Shown: piece after piece, positions 18,257 through 26,726 of the stretch | How positions within the stretch are numbered: position 1 is the first letter of the stretch | Layout of the letters: each line of letters starts with the position of its first letter | DNA from: an uncultured Clostridia bacterium | Lineage (GTDB): Bacteria > Bacillota > Clostridia > UBA1381 | Direction: 5' to 3' | NCBI GenBank assembly: GCA_934462715.1 | Contig: CAKSIJ010000013.1 | Span: 1 to 64,000, forward strand | DNA length: 64,000 nt | The notes under the pieces: generated by a model | Databases searched by the model: none | The model's input: only the letters and a program-made list of their open reading frames with translations | Told to the model about the DNA's origin: nothing | Position numbers and translations under genes: made by a program

Positions 18257-18889
18257 ATGAAAAAACTTATGATTATTATTACGTCAATTGCGCTTATGCT
18301 TCCGATGAATGTATACGCACTTTCAAAAAGAGGTTCAAGAGGAACTGAGGTAAGAAATATACAGTCAAGACTCTCGGCATGGGGATATAACCCCGGCAGC
18401 GTCGACGGTATATACGGAGCCAAAACCGAAGCCGCAGTCAAGCGCTTTCAGCAAAAACACGGTCTTACCGCAGACGGGGTCGCAGGTCCCGCCACTCTTG
18501 CAAAAATAGGTCTGCCGACAGGTAAAAGCTCTAACTATCAGTCAAACGTCAATCTGCTTGCAAGGGTTATCAGCGGCGAGGCAAGGGGCGAAAGCTACAC
18601 CGGTCAGGTCGCTATTGCGGCGGTTGTTCTGAACAGGGTTAAACATTCGTCTTTTCCGTCCTCCATTGCCGGAGTTGTGTATCAGCCCGGTGCTTTCACC
18701 GCCGTTTCGGACGGTCAGATAAATATTACCCCCTCTCAGTCCTGCTATAATGCCGCAAAGGACGCTCTGAACGGCTGGGATCCCACGGGCGGCTCGATTT
18801 ATTACTATAACCCCAACACCGCCACCAACTCATGGATAAGAACAAGAACCATTATAACACGTATCGGTAAACACGTTTTTTGCATATAA
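18257..18889 (+). CDS. Spore cortex-lytic type cell wall hydrolase with peptidoglycan-binding domain (SleB-like)
   Basis: About 210 residues: a signal peptide (1-22), a PG_binding_1 domain (RGSRGTEVRNIQSRL to GPATLAKIG, ~25-85) and a C-terminal Hydrolase_2/SleB domain (~95-210) with the catalytic Glu in SGEARGES. This is the classical SleB layout: a lytic transglycosylase that cuts cortex containing muramic lactam during germination. There is no ypeB beside it, unlike the second sleB-like gene at 26211. The start is MKKLMIIITS; an upstream in-frame ATG would spoil the signal peptide. A hairpin terminator follows at 18921-18949. Confidence 0.88.
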   Translation: MKKLMIIITSIALMLPMNVYALSKRGSRGTEVRNIQSRLSAWGYNPGSVDGIYGAKTEAAVKRFQQKHGLTADGVAGPATLAKIGLPTGKSSNYQSNVNLLARVISGEARGESYTGQVAIAAVVLNRVKHSSFPSSIAGVVYQPGAFTAVSDGQINITPSQSCYNAAKDALNGWDPTGGSIYYYNPNTATNSWIRTRTIITRIGKHVFCI

Positions 18890-18920
18890 AACCAATTTAA
18901 CAAAGTCACAACTATATGAA

Positions 18921-18949
18921 AATGGGCAGCTTATTTTCGGCTGCCCATT
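18921..18949 (+). terminator. Terminator of the SleB-like gene
   Basis: AATGGGCAGC (18921-18930) and GCTGCCCATT (18940-18949) form a 10-bp stem followed by a T run. The remaining bases to 19186 contain nothing I can identify. Confidence 0.85.
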
Positions 18950-19186
18950 TTTTCCCAAGCTTCAATCATTTTCCCGATAAGCTTAATTTCAAAATTTATT
19001 TTCTCTTTTTCAGCAGATGTCACCCTTGCCTCATCGTTCATATACTCAGAAAAAGTCCTTACCCGCTTTATACGTTACCATTCCCATCTCAAAACCCTTG
19101 GGGTTACTTTTCAGGCATTGCTCTCTCTTTCTGTTTATATATTAACGCTATTATTATCATTTGCCAACAGCAGACTTGTTGATTTT

Positions 19187-20719
19187 TTACTCGGCAATCA
19201 ATTGCTCATTACTTCCTATTCCGTTCATAAAGCTGTCAATCAAATATCTTCCGTCATTCTGCCGCATCAAAACAACATAGAAAGCCGCCGAGGTTTCGCT
19301 CGGATCGTAAACCGAATCCTTGTGCGGAGTCATGTCAACCGACACAAGAATATTAAAACCGTTTGACGATTTTGCGTATTCCGCAGGATTTATTCTTATT
19401 CCGGTCAGAGATGCCCATGTCATGCCAAAAACACTGTTTTCTTTAAAATATGTATCTGTACAGCTTTGCGTGCAGTATTTTTTCATCTGTTCAAAGTCAC
19501 CTGCTTCAAACGCTTTGAAAAATTCTCCGACGGTTGTTTTCGGATCTGTTATGTCACTGCCGTAGTTAACTTTATCACCCGTTTCGGATTCCGAAGAATC
19601 AGCTTCAGGTTCGCTTGTTTTTAAATTTTCATCGGTAATTTTTACGTTCTTATCAGAAGAATTATAGGTGAGTTCATCAATTTTGTTGTTTTCATCATTT
19701 CTGCTTGTGCAGCCCGAGAGCAGACCGCTCGCAAGCACCGCACCGGAAAGTATAAAAAATGCGGCAGCGACCGATATTACCGACACAAGTCTGCTTGTTG
19801 TCTTTTTGTTTTTAATCATAAGAAATCTCCTTTTCAAAGTTTTTTTGCCGCTTGCCATTTGCGTTGTGAGTGGAATCTGTTTTGATTTTCCTGTCGGCAG
19901 CAAAGATAAAATCGTGTTTATATAGCTTATTTTTTCATCTCCCGACATATTTTTTGTAGCCAGAATATCGCATGATATTTCACATTCCGCCGCAATTTGA
20001 TTTGATACATACCACGCTATCGGATTGAACCAATGCACGCATTTTACAGCTTCGGCAAACAGCTTGTACAAAATGTCATGACGTTTAAAATGAATCAATT
20101 CATGGCGCAGAATGTTGTCAAGCTGTTCGTCCGATAATTCTTTATCCGGCAAAACAAGCGTTGGCTTGAATATTCCGATAGTAAAGGGCGAAGCGGTATT
20201 TTTCCAAACCTTTACATTTATGCCTTTAGCGGTACATTCCCGAAGCTTTGGGCATGATATACTTTTGGCATTTTTATGCAGCTTTGCACACAGCCTGATA
20301 TATCCTACAGTATTTATCAGAATCAAAAGCACCGTGCCGCCCAACCATAAATATGCCAAAGAGCCTACCCTGTTATTAATTATCCCGTTCCAAACATTAC
20401 CCGCGCTTTCGGCAAAATGATATATTGCCTTATCGGATTTTACGGCAGCATCGGTCATTACCGGCTGATCGGCGGATATTTCCTGCCATGACTGTATCTG
20501 TTGTACGTCTTTAACTCTTGGGACAGTTATTTCGGATTTTATGTTGAATTTCACAGGCACAAGCATTGTAAAAAGCACGCAAAGCCAGATATAATAATGC
20601 CATGAACAGCCGAAAATTCTTTTCGTTACAGGGTGCAAAATGCATATTACGGCTGTCATTGCCGAGCCTGCAAGTGTTGTAATCAATATCGCCTTAAATA
20701 TTTCACCAAACACTTTCAA
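19187..20719 (-). CDS. BlaR1/MecR1-type M56 membrane metalloprotease with C-terminal extension
   Basis: A 510-residue protein: four or so transmembrane helices in the first ~330 residues, the zinc protease motif RHELIHFKRHD (HExxH) near residue 202, and another membrane helix around VAAAFFILSGAVLASG before a LLSGCTS sequence. Instead of a penicillin-binding domain, the outside part ends in an NTF2-like/DUF4829-type domain (TVGEFFKAFEAGDFEQMKKY). It is the sensor-protease partner of the BlaI-type repressor with which it shares an ATGA overlap. The signal is unknown; lack of a penicillin-binding domain argues against direct beta-lactam sensing. Confidence 0.85.
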   Translation of the reverse strand: MKVFGEIFKAILITTLAGSAMTAVICILHPVTKRIFGCSWHYYIWLCVLFTMLVPVKFNIKSEITVPRVKDVQQIQSWQEISADQPVMTDAAVKSDKAIYHFAESAGNVWNGIINNRVGSLAYLWLGGTVLLILINTVGYIRLCAKLHKNAKSISCPKLRECTAKGINVKVWKNTASPFTIGIFKPTLVLPDKELSDEQLDNILRHELIHFKRHDILYKLFAEAVKCVHWFNPIAWYVSNQIAAECEISCDILATKNMSGDEKISYINTILSLLPTGKSKQIPLTTQMASGKKTLKRRFLMIKNKKTTSRLVSVISVAAAFFILSGAVLASGLLSGCTSRNDENNKIDELTYNSSDKNVKITDENLKTSEPEADSSESETGDKVNYGSDITDPKTTVGEFFKAFEAGDFEQMKKYCTQSCTDTYFKENSVFGMTWASLTGIRINPAEYAKSSNGFNILVSVDMTPHKDSVYDPSETSAAFYVVLMRQNDGRYLIDSFMNGIGSNEQLIAE

Positions 20720-21093
20720 CCCTCCTTGTCCTCAAAAATTGCTTTCAGCTCTCTTATATCTTTATCGGAAAACTGTTCCTCCTCAAAAAGCGATGCAACC
20801 AGATTTCCGGCAGAACCGTCAAACAAATTCTTTATAAGACTTTTTACCTGTGTTTTTTTGTAATCCTTAGCCGTTATAATCGGCGTGTAATAAAGCAACT
20901 TTCCTATTTTTTTGGCTGAAATTGCCTCTTTTTCCACCAGCCGTGCAAGAAATGTTGCGATAGTTGTGCGCTTCCACCCCTTGTCCTTTACCGCTTCGCT
21001 TATTGTGGTTGAATTGATCGGCATACCGGCTCTCCAGATAACCTTCATTATCTCAAGCTCGGATTCACCGATACTAATGCTTTCTTTTGACAT
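20716..21093 (-). CDS. BlaI/MecI/CopY family repressor
   Basis: About 125 residues with the BlaI winged helix: ESELEIMKVIWRAGMP, then INSTTISEAVKDKGWKRTTI with the recognition helix in TTIATFLARLVEKEAI, and a C-terminal dimerisation helix. The start is the ATG after GGAGGTGATTATA. It overlaps the M56 protease gene by 4 bp, giving the standard repressor-sensor pair. The paired operator lies over its own promoter, indicating autoregulation. No beta-lactamase is in the window, so the regulon may be only this operon or distant genes. Confidence 0.92.
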   Translation of the reverse strand: MSKESISIGESELEIMKVIWRAGMPINSTTISEAVKDKGWKRTTIATFLARLVEKEAISAKKIGKLLYYTPIITAKDYKKTQVKSLIKNLFDGSAGNLVASLFEEEQFSDKDIRELKAIFEDKEG

Positions 21094-21125
21094 TATAATC
21101 ACCTCCGAATTGTATTCTACTTTTG

Positions 21126-21165
21126 TAGACTACTATAGTCTATCACAGTAGAAATAATTTGTCAA
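21126..21165 (-). promoter_or_regulatory. Promoter and BlaI-type operator of the blaI-M56 operon
   Basis: On the minus strand TTGACA (21165-21160) and TAGACT (21142-21137) lie 17 bp apart. The -10 box is one arm of the inverted repeat TAGACT-N5-AGTCTA (21126-21142), resembling the dyads bound by BlaI/MecI proteins, so a bound repressor would block the polymerase. Confidence 0.75.
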
Positions 21166-21516
21166 GTATTTTTCTGAAATTAATAAAATATACTTCTGTA
21201 ACAAGTCTTTGGAGTAGTATCAGAAAATCAAAAAAACTGCAAATCATCATAAAAAATGATAATTGCAGTTGTTAAATATAAAAATATAAAGAAGAAGTAT
21301 ACTACAATTATCCTTGCCTTTAATGATAATTATATTATGCGAGAAATAAATAATAAAGCTTTGTCATTTTACAATATATAACCCCATATAACCCCAGAAA
21401 AAAAGCGGAAACACAAGCAAGCCAAGGCTTATCCGTATTTCCGCTTTTTAGGCTTTGAGCCGCAATTCCGATTTTGCCGGCAAAACACCGGACATATTTT
21501 CGTTCTTGATTTATTT
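21166..21516. other. Intergenic region with imperfect inverted repeat and thrC terminator
   Basis: An AT-rich spacer of ~350 bp. It holds an imperfect 15-bp inverted repeat (AACTGCAAATCATCAT at 21235-21250 against 21256-21270), a short direct repeat ATAACCCC at ~21378-21395, and a 12-bp stem (AAAAAGCGGAAA at 21400-21411 with 21438-21449) that terminates thrC on the minus strand. No gene is visible. Confidence 0.55.
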
Positions 21517-23016
21517 TTAGATATTTAAAAATTCACTTACTATATCCTGCATCTGATCCTTGTCGCAGACAATGTCAAATACTCGGTTTTTCTCTTTAAG
21601 TGCCGCAAGAGATTTCGGGATATTCATACCGCTTAATTCCGACAAAGAATCGAGCAGTGCAAACTCGTCTTTTCCGACAATTGCTTCACAGCCGCCCAAA
21701 GCAATCAGAACGCTCTGATTAAACTTAAACGGGCTTGCCGTCGATGCGATAATCGTCTTTGTCATATCGCCTGTTTTTTCCATATATTCATCATGAACAG
21801 CTTTTGCAACGGCAGTGTGAGTGTCGATAACATATCCGGATTCGTCCATGCATTTTTTAATCGTTTTACGGGTATGCTCATCATCGCAATATCCGCCGTA
21901 GAACAGTTCGGAAATCACTTTCTTCATCGCTGAATTGACTTCATACGCTCCGTCCCTGTTCAGCTTTTTCATGAGCGAAGCTATAAGTCCGTCATCTCTT
22001 CCCGATATGTCATACAAGAATCTTTCAAGATTGCTTGAAATAAGTATATCCATCGACGGAGATATTGTTGTATGAAATTCTCTTTTTTTGTTATACACTC
22101 CGGTATTGATAAAATCGGTAAGAACGTTATTGCTGTTGGAAGCACATATCAGCTTTGCAATCGGCAGACCCATTTTCTTTGCATAATATGCCGCAAGGAT
22201 ATTTCCGAAATTACCGGTTGGAACAACAACGTTAATTGCCTCTCCGGCTTTAATCTCATTTGCTTTGAGCATATCGGCATAAGCCGAGAAATAATAAACA
22301 ATCTGCGGAACAAGTCTGCCCCAGTTGATTGAATTTGCGCTTGAAAGCTTAAATCCGCTGTTTTCAAGCTCTGCTTTGTACGCTTCATCGCAGAATATTT
22401 TCTTCACTCCGTTTTGTGCATCGTCAAAATTTCCTTCAACAGCCGCAACTCCTACATTGTTTCCCTCCTGGGTAACCATTTGAAGCTTCTGTATCTCGCT
22501 TACTCCGTTCTCGGGATAAAATACTATAATTCTTGTTCCCTGAACGTCCTTAAAGCCCTCCAGCGCAGCTTTTCCGGTATCTCCGGAGGTTGCGACAAGT
22601 ATTACCACCTCGTCTGTTTCGTTTGTCTTTTTCATTGCCGTGGTAAGCAGATGAGGTAAAATCTGAAGCGCCATATCCTTGAATGCACAAGTCGGGCCGT
22701 GCCACAGCTCAAGAAAATACTGCGAGCCGTTAAGCTTATAAACAGGCGCAATATTAGCCGTTTCAAATTTTTCTTTTGTATAGGCATTGTTTATGCAGGA
22801 GTACAGCTCATCCTCGGTATAGTCCGTCAAAAACCTGCTGAGTACGGCAAACGCCCTGTCGGTGTATGACATTTCCGCCATTTTTTCAATTTCGGGCATA
22901 GCAATTTCCGGAATACTTTCCGGTACAAACAGACCGCCCTCCGCCGACAATCCCGCTTTTATAGCCTGAGCAGCCGTTACGGACAGTTTCTTATTTCTTG
23001 TACTTTGATACTGCAT
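21517..23016 (-). CDS. thrC: Threonine synthase
   Basis: A 499-residue PLP enzyme that converts O-phosphohomoserine to threonine. The N-terminal MQYQSTRNKKLSVTAAQAIK and FLELWHGPTCAFKDMALQI contain the conserved PLP lysine (FKDMA), followed by LVATSGDTGKAALEGF (phosphate cup) and VVVPTGNFGNILAAYYAKKM. The length and the short-N-terminus, yeast/E. coli-like architecture fit ThrC class II. The start has GAAAGGA upstream. The gene is preceded by the P-loop and pgi genes on the same strand and ended by the hairpin at 21400-21449. I see no attenuator or T-box in the 110-bp leader. Confidence 0.95.
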   Translation of the reverse strand: MQYQSTRNKKLSVTAAQAIKAGLSAEGGLFVPESIPEIAMPEIEKMAEMSYTDRAFAVLSRFLTDYTEDELYSCINNAYTKEKFETANIAPVYKLNGSQYFLELWHGPTCAFKDMALQILPHLLTTAMKKTNETDEVVILVATSGDTGKAALEGFKDVQGTRIIVFYPENGVSEIQKLQMVTQEGNNVGVAAVEGNFDDAQNGVKKIFCDEAYKAELENSGFKLSSANSINWGRLVPQIVYYFSAYADMLKANEIKAGEAINVVVPTGNFGNILAAYYAKKMGLPIAKLICASNSNNVLTDFINTGVYNKKREFHTTISPSMDILISSNLERFLYDISGRDDGLIASLMKKLNRDGAYEVNSAMKKVISELFYGGYCDDEHTRKTIKKCMDESGYVIDTHTAVAKAVHDEYMEKTGDMTKTIIASTASPFKFNQSVLIALGGCEAIVGKDEFALLDSLSELSGMNIPKSLAALKEKNRVFDIVCDKDQMQDIVSEFLNI

Positions 23017-23081
23017 TTGTATCTATCCTTTCAATTGTCATTAGCGGGAATTTTCAAAACAATTTGATTTTTCCGCTTTAG

Positions 23082-23110
23082 TATTTATGCCGCCAAAGGC
23101 GGCATAAATA
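23082..23110. repeat. Perfect 13-bp palindrome between thrC and the P-loop gene
   Basis: TATTTATGCCGCC (23082-23094) and its exact complement (23098-23110) are separated by three bases. There is no T run on the minus strand, so it is a weak terminator candidate. The GCCGCC core resembles the palindromes fused to ribosome binding sites elsewhere in the window. Confidence 0.5.
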
Positions 23111-23126
23111 CAGAAAATATGTGGTT

Positions 23127-23540
23127 TTATTTTACATACTTTTTAATGTATTCGGGTGCTTCGGAAGCGTCCATGCTTACCGAAATCATAACGTCTATAT
23201 TGAACTTTTTGCTCATTTCATCAACGCTGTTAAGGAATACCTCCATACCCTCTGTTGTGTCCTTAACAATCTTTAATACTCCGTCAATATATATGTTGGA
23301 TATGTCAAAATTGCTGCTGATGATTCCGCAAACAAATCCGAGAAATTCCTCCCATGATTTGATGTCAAAATCAGATGTATCAGCCATTCTTACCTTCGTA
23401 TCTATGTCATACATATTTCTTCCGGTATTATTGCTGATAAAAATCACATTTCCGTGTGCTTCTCCTGCCGCACGGTTTACACTGTCAATAAGTACCTTTG
23501 TTTTTCCGGTTCCTTTTTTACCAATCAAAAGTTCTAACAT
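23127..23540 (-). CDS. Small P-loop NTPase of unknown function
   Basis: A 137-residue protein with Walker A GKKGTGKTK at residues 7-15 and a hydrophobic-Asp Walker B candidate in ISNIYIDGVLKI near residue 85. No sensor, lid or partner domain is visible, and it is too short for a full AAA+ or RecA unit. Relatives in Clostridia are sometimes labelled PilT-like, but nothing here supports a pilus role. It lies between pgi and thrC on the same strand and could be co-transcribed with pgi (43-bp gap). Function unknown. Confidence 0.6.
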   Translation of the reverse strand: MLELLIGKKGTGKTKVLIDSVNRAAGEAHGNVIFISNNTGRNMYDIDTKVRMADTSDFDIKSWEEFLGFVCGIISSNFDISNIYIDGVLKIVKDTTEGMEVFLNSVDEMSKKFNIDVMISVSMDASEAPEYIKKYVK

Positions 23541-23583
23541 AATAATTCCTCCATTTTAATTTATTAATAATCGGCGTCGCCGT

Positions 23584-24936
23584 TTATTTTCCAAGTCGTT
23601 TTTCAAGAGCTTCCTTTTCGTCCTCGTATCCGGGTTTCCCCAAGAGCGCAAACATATTCTTCTTATACGCTTCAACACCCGGCTGATTGAACGGATTTAC
23701 ACCGAGAATATATCCCGATATTCCGCAAGCCTTTTCAAAGAAGTATACCAGCTTACCAAAATTATATGCGTCAAGCTTTGAAACCTTTACACAAAGATTC
23801 GGAACTCCTCCGTCTGTGTGTGCAAGGCACACGCCGTCGGAAGCCTTTTGGTTTACATAGCTCATTTTCTTGCCTGCAAGGAAGTTGAGCTTGTCTATGT
23901 TATCTTCCGTTTCGTCGATAACGATGTCCTTTGCCGGTTCTTCAACAAGTACAGCCGTTTCAAAAAGGATTCTCATACCCTCCTGAATGTACTGTCCCAT
24001 TGAATGTAAGTCTGTCGAAAAGTCAGCGGCAGCCGGGAAAATTCCCTTGTTGTCCTTGCCCTCGCTTTCGCCGAAAAGCTGTTTCCACCATTCGCCGAAA
24101 TAGTGAAGCGCCGGCTCAAAGTTTACCATCATTTCAACGTTTTTGCCTTTTCTCAAAAGAATGTTTCTTGCTGCGGCATACTGATAGCACATATTCTTGT
24201 CCAAATCGTCAGTGCTGTATTCTTCTCTTGCGTCGGCAGCGCCCCTCATGATTGCGTCGATGTCAATTCCGGCTGCGGCAATAGGCAAAAGTCCTACCGC
24301 GGTAAGCACCGAGAATCTTCCTCCGACATTATCGGGGATTACAAAGCTTTCATAGCCCTCTGCGTCCGCAAGAGTCTTTAAAGCGCCTTTTTCTTTGTCT
24401 GTAGTGGCATAAATTCTCTTTTTCGCTTCTTCTTTTCCGTATTTCTTTTCAAGCAATTCCTTGAAAATACGGAAAGCGATTGCAGGCTCTGTTGTTGTTC
24501 CGGACTTTGATATTACGTTTACTGAAATATCCTTGCCCTCAACAGCTCCAAGAAGGTCTGCAAGATAAGTTGAGCTAATGCTGTTTCCTGCATATAAAAT
24601 TGCAGGACCGTTTCTTTTCTCTTTATCTATAACATTATAAAAAGAATTTGTAAGCATCTCGATTGCCGCTCTTGCTCCCAAATAAGAGCCTCCGATTCCG
24701 ATAACAACCAAAACATCGCTGTCCGAACGGATTTTTTCCGCAGCCTTTTTGATTCTTGCAAATTCTTCCTTGTCATAATTAACAGGTAAATCAACCCATC
24801 CGAGAAAATCATTTCCCGCACCGGTTCCGTTGTGCAGCATATTGTGCGCCGCCTTAACAAATTCCTTCATTCCGTCAAATTCGTGTTGCGAAATAAAAGG
24901 AGCAGCCTTTGAATAATCAAAAACCAAACTATTCAT
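23584..24936 (-). CDS. pgi: Glucose-6-phosphate isomerase
   Basis: About 450 residues of the Firmicute-type phosphoglucose isomerase, interconverting glucose-6-phosphate and fructose-6-phosphate in glycolysis. The signature regions are VVIGIGGSYLGARAAIEML, NVISKSGTTTEPAIAFR and GGRFSVLTAVGLLPIA. FNQPGVEAYKKNMFALLGKP near the C-terminus carries the active-site lysine. The start is MNSLVFDYSK with GGAG 8 nt upstream; earlier in-frame GTG/ATG codons are too close to the RBS. The cytosolic enzyme is followed by the small P-loop gene. Confidence 0.96.
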   Translation of the reverse strand: MNSLVFDYSKAAPFISQHEFDGMKEFVKAAHNMLHNGTGAGNDFLGWVDLPVNYDKEEFARIKKAAEKIRSDSDVLVVIGIGGSYLGARAAIEMLTNSFYNVIDKEKRNGPAILYAGNSISSTYLADLLGAVEGKDISVNVISKSGTTTEPAIAFRIFKELLEKKYGKEEAKKRIYATTDKEKGALKTLADAEGYESFVIPDNVGGRFSVLTAVGLLPIAAAGIDIDAIMRGAADAREEYSTDDLDKNMCYQYAAARNILLRKGKNVEMMVNFEPALHYFGEWWKQLFGESEGKDNKGIFPAAADFSTDLHSMGQYIQEGMRILFETAVLVEEPAKDIVIDETEDNIDKLNFLAGKKMSYVNQKASDGVCLAHTDGGVPNLCVKVSKLDAYNFGKLVYFFEKACGISGYILGVNPFNQPGVEAYKKNMFALLGKPGYEDEKEALEKRLGK

Positions 24937-25122
24937 TTTCATCACTCCAAATAAAATATCTACATTTATATTTTAATACATTTTTCTCCTAAAATCAAGT
25001 ATATTTTTAACTTTTTATTACTTTAATCTATTCTTTACAAATTATTCATATTAATATGCATAGATTGAACAATAAAAATGATATTTAAAGGTCGCCTCGG
25101 AGAAAAAAATTGTTATTTTTAC

Positions 25123-25151
25123 TTGCACAATTCTTTGAAATATAGTATAAT
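25123..25151 (+). promoter_or_regulatory. Promoter of ruvX
   Basis: TTGCAC (25123-25128) and TATAAT (25146-25151) with a 17-bp spacer lie about 60 bp upstream of the ruvX start codon. Confidence 0.65.
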
Positions 25152-25211
25152 AAATAAAACAAGCGGTTGTAAATCTTTTTTTTGCAATTACGCAGCTGCC
25201 GGAGGTATCTT

Positions 25212-25634
25212 ATGAGAATAATGGGAATAGATTACGGTGATTCGAGAGTTGGGCTTGCAATAAGCGACCTGATGGGCTGGACTGCCCAGGGAATCGGCAC
25301 TGTAGCAAATCACGGAATGAAAAATCTTATTTCCGAAATTGAAAAATCGATCAAGGAATATAACCCCGAAAAAATCGTTATCGGTCTGCCGAAAAATATG
25401 GACGGCAGCTCCGGCTTCAGAGTTGATGAAACTCATAAATTTGCCGACGCTCTCAAAGCCGTTTACAGCGGTGAAATCGTATTCTGTGATGAAAGACTTA
25501 CAACCGTCGGTGCGGCAAATATTCTCAACGCTACCAACACAAGAGGTAAAAAAAGAAAGAATGTTATAGACACCGTTTCTGCCTGTCTTATACTTGAAAC
25601 CTATCTTGAAAGCCACAGAGGGTCTGTGCTGTAA
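25212..25634 (+). CDS. ruvX: Putative Holliday junction resolvase RuvX/YqgF
   Basis: A 140-residue RNase H-fold protein with the defining N-terminal MGIDYGDSRVGLAISD, the middle VIGLPKNMDGSSG and the FCDERLTTVGA motif, covering the three acidic active-site positions. YqgF acts on pre-16S rRNA 5' ends and has been proposed as a junction resolvase. The start MRIMGIDYG is fixed by GGAGG with 6-nt spacing. It stands as a single gene behind its own promoter and is followed by an imperfect hairpin with a T run around 25660-25695. Confidence 0.93.
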   Translation: MRIMGIDYGDSRVGLAISDLMGWTAQGIGTVANHGMKNLISEIEKSIKEYNPEKIVIGLPKNMDGSSGFRVDETHKFADALKAVYSGEIVFCDERLTTVGAANILNATNTRGKKRKNVIDTVSACLILETYLESHRGSVL

Positions 25635-25737
25635 TATTTTTAACCGATATTGTTAATCCGAAAAAGACAACCCATGACTGTTATCTTTTTTGGGCAAAAT
25701 TTTGTTTTCGCTGTAATTATGTCTGTTTTATTTTAAA

Positions 25738-26012
25738 CTACTTCATATGGGCAAAGCGTTCAACCGCTTTTGCAAAGCTTTCTATCGTTTTGTCGCTGTC
25801 CCCGTGTTCGATACCGTCACGGACGCAGTGCTTCAAATGTCCCTCAAGCACAACCTGTCCGGCTTTATGCAGTGCGGATTTTGCCGCGTTAATCTGTGAC
25901 AAAATATCCTCGCAAGGTATATCTTGTCTATCATTTTGTCTATTGCCTGTATCTGACCGATTATTCTGCTCAGTCTGTTGTGCAGATTCTCGTAATCCAT
26001 ACATTGCTTCAT
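25738..26012 (-). pseudogene. CsoR/FrmR-type metal- or sulfur-sensing repressor, frameshifted
   Basis: Two frames together spell a full CsoR-family protein. The first starts at 26012 with MKQCMDYENLHNRLSRIIGQ and runs to IDKMIDK. The second resumes with DIPCEDILSQINAAKSALHK and continues to EGHLKHCVRDGIEHGD and the stop at 25738. The break lies at about 25923, where one G appears to be missing (AAGAT for AAGGAT). The Cys-x-His-x-Cys metal ligands (PCED, EGHLKHC) are intact in the second part. The result is either a recent null mutation or a sequencing error. A clear operator is still present upstream. No copper pump or chaperone gene lies beside it. Confidence 0.8.
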
Positions 26013-26027
26013 AAAAAATCATCTCCG

Positions 26028-26081
26028 CATATACCGCTGTGGGTATATGTATATTATAATTGTTTTTTAACCGAATGTCAA
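26028..26081 (-). promoter_or_regulatory. csoR promoter with CsoR-type operator
   Basis: On the minus strand TTGACA (26081-26076) and TATAAT (26058-26053) are 17 bp apart. Just downstream, the 8-bp inverted repeat CATATACC-N6-GGTATATG (26028-26049) matches the A/T-flanked ATACCC/GGGTAT dyad type used by CsoR and would cover the start of transcription. Confidence 0.7.
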
Positions 26082-26210
26082 ATATGTGAGAATGATTCGG
26101 ATAACATTTTAAAAAAAATTAATTTTGCACATAAAAAAGTGCATCAATGTCAAAAATATACTTAAATTCAAATTATTTGTTTTTTGTTTTACGAAAGGAG
26201 ATTTTTTGCC

Positions 26211-26681
26211 ATGAAAACAATCAGCAGCAAAAGGATTACAGCAATAATTTTGATTATCCTTACATTGACGGCAATGCTGTCCGCCATGATTATCTGCAGG
26301 GTTTCGGCAGAAACGGGCAGAAGTGCGTCGGACGTTCAGCTTATTGCCCGTGCGGTCAACGGAGAAGCAAGGGGCGAGCCGTACGAGGGTCAGGTTGCGG
26401 TAGCGGCGGTTATACTTAATCGTGTTAAACATTCGTCTTTTCCCAACTCAATATCGGGAGTTATCTATCAGCCGGGTGCTTTCACCGCCGTTTCGGACGG
26501 TCAGATCAATGTGCCGATCGCTTCGGATTCGACGGTCTATAAAGCATGCCAGGACGCTATGAACGGCTGGGATCCCACAGGCGGCGCCATTTACTACTTC
26601 AATCCCGACACGGCTACAAACAAGTGGATATGGTCAAGGACATTCATCAAACAAATCGGTAAACACCGCTTCTGCAAATAA
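26211..26681 (+). CDS. sleB: Spore cortex-lytic enzyme, catalytic domain only (SleB type)
   Basis: About 156 residues: a signal peptide or signal anchor (ITAIILIILTLTAMLSAMII) and a Hydrolase_2 domain with the catalytic Glu in NGEARGEP. It lacks the peptidoglycan-binding domain of the paralogue at 18257. It is directly upstream of ypeB, the usual partner that SleB needs for stable deposition in the spore, so this is the sleB of the germination operon. The start has GGAG 10 nt upstream. Several stretches are identical at the nucleotide level with the paralogue, which suggests recent duplication or gene conversion. Confidence 0.85.
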   Translation: MKTISSKRITAIILIILTLTAMLSAMIICRVSAETGRSASDVQLIARAVNGEARGEPYEGQVAVAAVILNRVKHSSFPNSISGVIYQPGAFTAVSDGQINVPIASDSTVYKACQDAMNGWDPTGGAIYYFNPDTATNKWIWSRTFIKQIGKHRFCK

Positions 26682-26726
26682 TCACGCTCATCATTATGAA
26701 TAAACAAAAAGAAAGGAACAATATCA

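Noticed and set aside
20000..21165. Beta-lactam resistance locus
   Set aside because: A BlaI/M56 pair is present, but there is no beta-lactamase or penicillin-binding sensor domain.
21235..21270. Imperfect inverted repeat as a riboswitch or attenuator
   Set aside because: AT-rich, with mismatches, not linked to a gene start in the right direction, and without conserved motifs of any RNA class I know.
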